Position numbers and translations under genes: made by a program. Below, piece by piece: positions 13,094 through 18,063 of a stretch of 18,063 bases of DNA; position 1 is the first letter of the stretch, and each line of letters opens with the position of its first letter. The stretch spans positions 1 through 18,063 of the forward strand of contig CABSLJ010000032.1 in NCBI GenBank assembly GCA_902478455.1, in the 5' to 3' direction. The DNA is from an uncultured Oscillospiraceae bacterium. GTDB lineage: Bacteria; Bacillota; Clostridia; Oscillospirales; Acutalibacteraceae. The notes beneath the pieces were generated by a model. That model ran no database searches and was not told the origin of the DNA. It saw only the letters and a program-made list of their open reading frames with translations.

Positions 13094-13882
13094 TTGAAGG
13101 ACAAAGTCAATCGAAAGGCGTTTTTGCTGCAGACTCTGTTTTTTCTGATCGGCTTGGCGGCCTTTGTCTGGTTTGCCATTCCGCTTTACGTGCGGATTTT
13201 CAACATAGGCAATCAGCTCGGCATGGCTTTTTCCATTCTGTGGATGACGGCCGCGCTCTTTTTTGGACCGATCAAAAGGCGGCTCATCAAGTGGTGGAAG
13301 CGCCCGGCAAAGAGGATTCTGATGATTACAGTTTGTGTGATTCTATCTGCTATCCTGCTGTATGCGGCGGTGGTTTCCGGCTTTATGCTGCACGCCGCCC
13401 ATAAGACGCCGCCGGAAAACGCCACGGTCGTGGTGCTCGGCTGTAAAGTGAACGGCGTCACGCCCAGTCTGATGCTCACGCGGCGGTTGGAGGCCGCCTG
13501 CGACTATCTCACGGCCCATCCGGACGCCGTCTGCATTGTTTCCGGCGGGCGGGGGAGCGACGAGCAGATCAGCGAGGCGCAGGCAATGTTCAACTATCTG
13601 ACCGCACGGGGCATTGATGAGGACCGAATCTTCCGGGAAGACCGTTCGACGACCACCGAGGAAAACCTCCGCTATTCCAGGGAAATCATCGAACGGGAGG
13701 GACTGCCGCGCGAAATTGCCATTGCGACCGATGGATTTCATCAACTGCGCGCCTCCATCTTTGCCGGCCGGCAGGGGCTTTCCGCCTTCGCCATCTCTGC
13801 TGATACGCCGTGGTATACCTTTTCGGCCTATTATGCGCGCGAACTGGTGGCGCTGATTGATGCGCTCGTTTTGAAGCATTGA
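13094..13882 (+). CDS. YdcF/SanA/ElyC family (DUF218) membrane protein
   Basis: A 262-residue protein with three hydrophobic segments (about residues 8-30, 40-57 and 72-96) followed by a DUF218 domain, probably outside the membrane. Domain motifs are VVVLGCKVNG (about 113-122), IVSGGRGSDEQISEA, EDRSTTTEENLRYS and IATDGFHQLRA. DUF218 proteins are linked to envelope or peptidoglycan-related functions, but the reaction is not firmly known. TTG 13094 is chosen because GGGAGGTGA ends 8 bases before it in the standard spacing; the in-frame GTG 13085 lies inside that signal. It has its own promoter and terminator, so it is a monocistronic gene. I see no functional link to either flanking locus. Confidence 0.87.
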   Translation: MKDKVNRKAFLLQTLFFLIGLAAFVWFAIPLYVRIFNIGNQLGMAFSILWMTAALFFGPIKRRLIKWWKRPAKRILMITVCVILSAILLYAAVVSGFMLHAAHKTPPENATVVVLGCKVNGVTPSLMLTRRLEAACDYLTAHPDAVCIVSGGRGSDEQISEAQAMFNYLTARGIDEDRIFREDRSTTTEENLRYSREIIEREGLPREIAIATDGFHQLRASIFAGRQGLSAFAISADTPWYTFSAYYARELVALIDALVLKH

Positions 13883-13893
13883 CCCGGCGGGTG

Positions 13894-13920
13894 AAAAAGG
13901 CGGCATTTTGCCGCCTTTTT
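13894..13920 (+). terminator. Terminator after the YdcF-like gene
   Basis: aaaaaggcggca-ttt-tgccgccttttt (13894-13920) is a 12-bp stem whose 3' arm ends in a T run, 11 bases after the stop codon. Confidence 0.92.
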
Positions 13921-13930
13921 AGACAAAATA

Positions 13931-13948
13931 AGTTAGTCTAAACAAACT
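13931..13948 (+). promoter_or_regulatory. Putative ROK/XylR-type operator
   Basis: AGTTAGTCT-AAACAAACT is an 18-base imperfect palindrome (7 of 9 symmetric positions) resembling XylR-type operators built on AGTTTGTTT/AAACAAACT. A second AACAAACTAA half-site lies at 14019-14028, just past the predicted transcription start of the ROK gene. Together they suggest autoregulation. Confidence 0.55.
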
Positions 13949-13979
13949 GCACAAAATATATTTTTTTTGATTTTTAGTA

Positions 13980-14008
13980 TTGACAATTCAGGTGGATAGG
14001 ATTATTAT
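13980..14008 (+). promoter_or_regulatory. Sigma-A promoter for the ROK regulator gene
   Basis: A perfect -35 TTGACA (13980-13985), a 17-base spacer and -10 TATTAT (14003-14008) give a start near 14015. The surrounding DNA is AT-rich, including a T8 run upstream. Confidence 0.8.
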
Positions 14009-14047
14009 TAATTCGACGAACAAACTAAATGCTTATAAAATAAACAG

Positions 14048-15244
14048 GTGATCGTTATTCAGAGAATAAAGCATCAGAAGGATATCAAGGTCAACAATAA
14101 GGAGCTTTTGTTTACGCTGATCAAAAACAACGACTGTGTATCCCGCAGTTGGTTGGCCCGCAAGGCGAAGCTCAGCCCATCAACCGTTTCTCTGCTGGTT
14201 GACGAACTGATCGCAAAAGATCTGGTCAGCGAACTCCAGGCCTATGACAGTTCTACGGTCACTCTGGGAAGACGGCCGATTGGTCTGAGCGTCAACGTAC
14301 ATAACCATTTTATTCTGGGAATCAGCATCAAGGAGCACTCCCTTTCCGGCGGGGTCTATAATCTGCGGCTGGAGGAAATCTTTTTTACCGAGTCGGAAAA
14401 GCTTGATCTTTCCACTGACCCGATGAAGTATCTGATCGATTTTATTCAAAAGTTGATGGATTCCTACCCCAACAAGACCTTTTGCGCCATCGGCGTTGCT
14501 TTGCCCGCCATCATCGATGAGCGCAGGGAAAGGGTTCTCACCTCCTTGGGAATCACCATGTTCGGCGAGGATATCAAAAGCGCCCTGGAAGAGCATTTCG
14601 GCATCCCCGTTATGCTGGACAACGAAGGCCGGGCCGCCGGACTGGCGGAAAAGAGCACCTATTATCCTGAGGTCAACGGTTTTGTGTATTTTTCACTGAT
14701 CGACAAAGGTCTGGGTGGTTTTGTCACCAGCCGGTACGATCTTTCCCGCCCGAGTGTGGGCGTTTCCGCTGAGATCGGCCATATGTCGGTCGATGTTCAC
14801 GGCAAGCGCTGCCGCTGCGGCAATCACGGCTGTCTGGAGGCGCTGGCCTCCATAGAGGCGATGGTGACTTCCTACGCCGCCGCGCTGAATGTGCCGGAGG
14901 ACAGCGTTTCTTATCACGATCTGGTGATGGCCTTCCTCGGCAACCGGCCGGAAGCGGTCGCCGTTGTCAAGAAAGCGGCCGATTATATGGCGGCCGGTGT
15001 GGTCAATGTGCTCAATATGTTCAACCCGGAGGTCATCGTGCTCGGCGGCAAGCTGTACCAGCTCGGTTCCCGCTACATTAGCCGCGTGACTCGCGGCGCG
15101 AAGGAAAGGGCGCTGGCGCCCTTCTTTGAAGATTGTAAAATTGTCTATTCCAAGTTTCCCTTTTCTCCTGTGGCGCTGGGGGCGGCCTTGTGTATTTCAG
15201 AAGAGGTGATACGCTCGCTGGTCAGGAGCGACGAGGAGGATTGA
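14048..15244 (+). CDS. ROK family transcriptional repressor (XylR/NagC-like)
   Basis: A 398-residue sugar-responsive repressor. An N-terminal winged helix (about 18-62) contains VSRSWLARKAKLSPSTVSLLVDELI. The ROK fold follows, with GVALPAIID (149-157). The zinc site is H245 plus C255, C257 and C262 in CRCGNHGCLEALAS, and NMFNPEVIVLGGKL lies near the end. The kinase active-site motif (NDAN in ROK kinases) reads LDNEGRAA here, so sugar phosphorylation is unlikely and the protein should be a pure regulator. The GTG at 14048 lies inside an AGGTGATC Shine-Dalgarno sequence; by spacing, the real start could be ATT at 14057 (see findings). It likely controls the downstream PIG-L/oxidoreductase/transporter genes and itself. 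Confidence 0.9.
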   Translation: MIVIQRIKHQKDIKVNNKELLFTLIKNNDCVSRSWLARKAKLSPSTVSLLVDELIAKDLVSELQAYDSSTVTLGRRPIGLSVNVHNHFILGISIKEHSLSGGVYNLRLEEIFFTESEKLDLSTDPMKYLIDFIQKLMDSYPNKTFCAIGVALPAIIDERRERVLTSLGITMFGEDIKSALEEHFGIPVMLDNEGRAAGLAEKSTYYPEVNGFVYFSLIDKGLGGFVTSRYDLSRPSVGVSAEIGHMSVDVHGKRCRCGNHGCLEALASIEAMVTSYAAALNVPEDSVSYHDLVMAFLGNRPEAVAVVKKAADYMAAGVVNVLNMFNPEVIVLGGKLYQLGSRYISRVTRGAKERALAPFFEDCKIVYSKFPFSPVALGAALCISEEVIRSLVRSDEED

Positions 15245-15261
15245 TCTTTCATTGCCGAATG

Positions 15262-15295
15262 CGTCCTTTCACCGGGCGGTTGCCCGGTGCGGACG
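15262..15295 (+). promoter_or_regulatory. Hairpin after the ROK gene
   Basis: caccgggc-ggtt-gcccggtg (15270-15289) is extended by cgtcc/ggacg across a small internal loop. No T run follows. It may be a 3' stabiliser for the regulator transcript. Confidence 0.4.
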
Positions 15296-15371
15296 GAAGA
15301 GGAGAAGAGTTATTGAGAATTACTTCGTCCTTCGAAAAAAATAATTATTGCATTATTCAACAAAAACCTGC

Positions 15372-15410
15372 AAATTGCTTCCCGGTCGGCTGCCCAAAAG
15401 CAATTTTTCT
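15372..15410 (+). terminator. Hairpin with short T tail between ROK and PIG-L genes
   Basis: aaattgctt (15372-15380) pairs perfectly with aagcaattt (15398-15406) around a GC-rich loop, followed by ttct. It could terminate the regulator transcript or act as an attenuator for the catabolic genes. The 229-base gap has no clear promoter; an inverted repeat cgcaat-cc-attgcg lies at about 15424-15437. Confidence 0.45.
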
Positions 15411-15473
15411 GCGATTGAACCGGCGCAATCCATTGCGTGGCGACGCAAGGAAAGAAAGGATAGGTAGAACAGA

Positions 15474-16313
15474 ATGGATATGTTTTTTGAATTAAATCAG
15501 ATGACCACCGGCAACAGCGTCGGCCTCCTTCTGGATGGCTGGAGAGAGGAGGAGGTGGTCGTCGCCTTCAGTCCGCATGACGACGATGCGCTCTTGGGCT
15601 GCGGCTATCTTCTGCATCATCTGCTGGAACGGAAAATTCCCGTCTATGTGGTGATTTTCTGCAACGGCAACGCCGGTTACAGCGACATCACGGAAAAAAG
15701 CTATATTGTGGAAAAACGCAAGGAGGAAACCAGGGCGGCTTACGAACGTCTGGGCGTGGAGAAGAAAAACATTCTCTATCTTGACGTCCCCGATTTTTCT
15801 CTTTTCTCCTATGCCACCCGCATCGACGTCGGCGGACGCAGCGGCACCTTTGACACACTCATAACCTTCCTGCGCCAGGTGCGCGCCACCCGCGTGCTCA
15901 TCCCCAACGGTTACATGGAGCATCAAGATCACGAGGCGGCCTACAAATGCGGTATTTACGACGCAGTGCAGTCCTCCGATCCCATTCTGGCCGACCTGGG
16001 CGAGCCGATTGATCTGCGCAGCGGGCTGATTTATGCCGTATGGTCGGATTTCTCTCCGGTAGATGCGCTCGCCGCGCACAGAGACGTTACTCTGCGCGCC
16101 AACAGCGGCGTTTTGACCGCTCAGGAGACGGAGGATAACGTAATTGAAGCCATCAAGTGCTTTTCCTCCCAGCTGCGCATCATAGACGACCTGATCGACC
16201 AGCGCAGGAGCCGAAAGATGGACCGGGGCTGGGTCGAGCTCTACCAGAAAATCGTCTTCCGCCCCAAGCTGCGTTACGAACTCTACCGTGATTGCATCAA
16301 CCGGTTGCTGTGA
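15474..16313 (+). CDS. PIG-L family (LmbE-like) deacetylase
   Basis: A 279-residue zinc-dependent N-deacetylase of the PIG-L/LmbE superfamily, which removes acetyl groups from N-acetylated sugars. The metal and catalytic motif is SPHDDDALLGCG (33-44), corresponding to the family's HPDDE/D box. The downstream zinc His is in EHQDHEAA (H150 or H153). The N-terminal Rossmann-like fold is visible in VVVAFSPHDDD and VYVVIFCNGNAG. No signal peptide is seen, so it acts in the cytoplasm. ATG 15474 has an AGG about 9 bases away; ATG 15480 is an alternative. It stops 25 bases before the oxidoreductase start, in the same operon. The context suggests deacetylation of an imported amino sugar. Confidence 0.88.
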   Translation: MDMFFELNQMTTGNSVGLLLDGWREEEVVVAFSPHDDDALLGCGYLLHHLLERKIPVYVVIFCNGNAGYSDITEKSYIVEKRKEETRAAYERLGVEKKNILYLDVPDFSLFSYATRIDVGGRSGTFDTLITFLRQVRATRVLIPNGYMEHQDHEAAYKCGIYDAVQSSDPILADLGEPIDLRSGLIYAVWSDFSPVDALAAHRDVTLRANSGVLTAQETEDNVIEAIKCFSSQLRIIDDLIDQRRSRKMDRGWVELYQKIVFRPKLRYELYRDCINRLL

Positions 16314-16338
16314 CAATGGAAGAATGGGGGAGAGTCAT

Positions 16339-17559
16339 TTGAAGAAGAAATATTGCATTGTGGGCACCGGCGGACGGGCGCTGATGATGTTCGGCCGACC
16401 GCTGACCCAGCCGGAGTTTGTCGATTGGGTGGGGATCGCCGGGCTTTACGATCCCAACGCCAGCCGCGCCGATTATTTCAGCGAGGAATGCGGCGGTCTG
16501 CCGGTGTTTGACGACTTTGACGATATGCTCCGCGCCGTCCGGCCAGATGCCGTCATCGTCACCTCGGTCGATTGCACGCACGATGACTACATCGTCCGCG
16601 CGCTGCACGCCGGCTGCGACGTAATCTCCGAAAAGCCGATGACCACCGACGTCCCCAAGTGCAGACGCATTCTGGAAGCGGAAAAGGAGACCGGAAAGCA
16701 TGTTCAGGTCACCTTCAACTGCCGCTTCATGCCCTATATGGTGCGCGTCAAAGAACTCATCCGGACGGGGGCGCTGGGGGATATCTACAACGTCGATCTG
16801 CGTTGGAAGCTCGACCGCTCCCACGGCGCCGATTATTACCGCCGCTGGCACCGTTACCTCAAAAACAGCGGCAGCCTGCTGGTGCACAAGTCGACCCATC
16901 ATTTCGACCTGGTCAATTGGTGGATAGGTCAGGAACCGGTGGCGGTATCGGCCGCCGGAAGGCTCAATTTTTACGGCAAAAACGGCGTCTGCCGCGCCGA
17001 GCGCTGCGCATCCTGCGCCGATCATGAGAAATGCGGCTTCTATTTTGACTTAAAGAGCTCTGCGTTCGACGCGCCGCTCTACCTGGGCTGCGAAAAGGCC
17101 GACGGCTATTACCGGGACCGCTGTGTTTTTGCCCCGGACATTGATATTTACGACACCATGTCCGTCACGGTGGAATATTCAGCGGGCGCGCTCATGAGTT
17201 ATTCACTCATCAGTTATTCCCCCTATGAGGGCTTTGATATCACCATCACAGGTTCCAAAGGACGCCTGGAGGCGGAGGAGTTTTTCTCCGGTCCTCACGC
17301 GGAAGAAGAGGAGGAGCACATCCGGCTGTATTCTGCGGACGGCAAGGAACAGGTGATCTCCTTCCCCAAGACCGGCGGATTGCACGGCGGCGGGGACGAG
17401 CGCCTGAGGGAAATGGTTTTCAAACAGTGTCATGACGACCCGCTGGGGCAGGTTTCCGAATCCTGGGACGGCGCCAAGTCGATGCTCATCGGCGCCTGTG
17501 CCAACCTGTCCATCCGTGAGAAAAGAAGGGTGGTGATTCTGGACGAACTGAACCGGTAA
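16339..17559 (+). CDS. Gfo/Idh/MocA family oxidoreductase with a Cys-rich insertion
   Basis: A 406-residue NAD(P)-dependent sugar dehydrogenase homologue. The N-terminal Rossmann motif is CIVGTGGRALMMFG (6-19). The EKPMTTD motif (98-104) carries the catalytic Lys99. The C-terminal substrate domain has STHHFDLVNWW (185-195), with the usual active-site His. Unusual is CRAERCASCADHEKC (C218, C223, C226, C232), a cysteine cluster inside the substrate domain that could hold zinc or a disulfide. TTG 16339 is preferred because GGGGGAGAG lies directly upstream; ATG 16324 overlaps that signal and is the alternative. It follows the PIG-L deacetylase closely and precedes a sugar-binding lipoprotein, so it likely oxidises or epimerises the imported sugar. 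The exact substrate cannot be read from sequence. Confidence 0.88.
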   Translation: MKKKYCIVGTGGRALMMFGRPLTQPEFVDWVGIAGLYDPNASRADYFSEECGGLPVFDDFDDMLRAVRPDAVIVTSVDCTHDDYIVRALHAGCDVISEKPMTTDVPKCRRILEAEKETGKHVQVTFNCRFMPYMVRVKELIRTGALGDIYNVDLRWKLDRSHGADYYRRWHRYLKNSGSLLVHKSTHHFDLVNWWIGQEPVAVSAAGRLNFYGKNGVCRAERCASCADHEKCGFYFDLKSSAFDAPLYLGCEKADGYYRDRCVFAPDIDIYDTMSVTVEYSAGALMSYSLISYSPYEGFDITITGSKGRLEAEEFFSGPHAEEEEEHIRLYSADGKEQVISFPKTGGLHGGGDERLREMVFKQCHDDPLGQVSESWDGAKSMLIGACANLSIREKRRVVILDELNR

Positions 17560-17601
17560 AGCGCGCAGTCTCATTTTCCATATTATTAAGGAGGATAAAA
17601 A

Positions 17602-18063
17602 ATGAAAAAGTTTCTCGCTTTGCTGCTGGCCCTTTTGATGGCGCTGTCCATCGCGTCGTGTGCAAACACCCCGGAACCCGCTCAGTCGGAGGCTCCCTCC
17701 CAGGCGGACGCTTCCAGCACGGGAGACGCATCCGAGCCCGAGCAGACCGGCAAGAAGGAACTGACCGGCACCTTTGAGGTGGCTCTCTTCTCCGCCAAAG
17801 AGGCGACCGACACCTACTGGAACGAGCTGCTCGACGCCTTCCAGGCGGAATATCCCGACCTGGAGATCAAGCGCATCATCAGCCCCGTCATCGGCGACGA
17901 AATTCGTCCGCGCTGGGTGGACAACACCCCGCCCGACCTGACCTACCTGCAGGGCGCTTCGGCTTCCGATCTGAGCCAGCTGATCGATGAAAAGCGCTTT
18001 GAGCCCATCGACACCTTCTATGAGACCGCCACCGTATGGGGAACCGAAGACCTCATCAAGGAC
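17602..18063 (+). CDS. ABC transporter extracellular solute-binding lipoprotein, N-terminal part (3' end outside window)
   Basis: The first 154 codons of a sugar-type (family 1) solute-binding protein. A lipoprotein signal peptide, MKKFLALLLALLMALSIASC, has a lipobox I-A-S-C with the lipidated Cys20. A low-complexity linker rich in Ser, Ala, Glu and Pro (about 21-50) tethers the domain to the membrane. The mature start LTGTFEVALFSAKEATDTYWNELLDAFQAEYP is typical of carbohydrate-binding proteins, as is PPDLTYLQG. AAGGAGGAT at 17588-17596 gives a strong ribosome binding site. It lies 42 bases after the oxidoreductase gene, presumably in the same operon, and permease genes are expected downstream. 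The frame is open to the end of the window. Confidence 0.9.
   Translation, partial: MKKFLALLLALLMALSIASCANTPEPAQSEAPSQADASSTGDASEPEQTGKKELTGTFEVALFSAKEATDTYWNELLDAFQAEYPDLEIKRIISPVIGDEIRPRWVDNTPPDLTYLQGASASDLSQLIDEKRFEPIDTFYETATVWGTEDLIKD

Noticed and set aside
1..18063. CRISPR arrays, tRNA or rRNA genes, insertion sequences, phage attachment sites
   Set aside because: No regularly spaced repeats, cloverleaf-like segments, transposase motifs or terminal inverted repeats were seen on either strand; the only repeats are the palindromic units at 6544-6759.

Overview
The window looks like chromosomal DNA of a strictly anaerobic, fermentative, moderately GC-rich member of the Clostridia, most likely Oscillospiraceae/Ruminococcaceae-like. 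The evidence is a complete trimeric electron-bifurcating [FeFe]-hydrogenase set with its usual clostridial accessory genes, clostridial-type serA and serC, strong AGGAGG-type ribosome binding sites and several TTG starts. The genus is inference.

Layout: (1) 1-390, the 3' end of ilvD and its terminator. (2) 400-1140, an AT-richer island with a barstar-family immunity gene preceded by a truncated barnase-like RNase fragment that is out of frame with the open reading frame across it. (3) 1153-3570, minus strand, a serC-serA operon with a near-consensus promoter. (4) 3830-7544, plus strand, a signalling operon: DRTGG protein, RsbW-like ATPase, a sensory-type [FeFe]-hydrogenase homologue (HydS-like), a second DRTGG protein, an intergenic repeat cluster, and a PHP phosphoesterase. 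(5) 7754-12898, the catalytic hydrogenase operon: hydC/nuoE-like, a stand-alone HATPase, a [2Fe-2S] thioredoxin-like protein, hydB/nuoF-like and hydA. It is preceded by a TATAAT box and an 18-bp Rex-type operator. (6) 13017-13920, a YdcF/DUF218 membrane protein with its own promoter and terminator. (7) 13930-18063, a carbohydrate locus: ROK repressor with an operator-like palindrome, PIG-L deacetylase, Gfo/Idh/MocA oxidoreductase, and the start of an ABC-transporter sugar-binding lipoprotein that runs off the window.

How it fits together: HydABC couples NADH and reduced ferredoxin to H2, and Rex would let NADH/NAD+ control its transcription. The upstream operon looks like a H2/redox-sensing relay. 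It carries an H-cluster-type protein lacking the proton-relay cysteine, an anti-sigma-like kinase and two DRTGG proteins. It has neither the PAS domain nor the SpoIIE/PP2C phosphatase that I associate with such sensors, which makes it the best candidate here for an incompletely described system. The carbohydrate locus reads as uptake, deacetylation and oxidation of an acetylated sugar derivative under ROK control.
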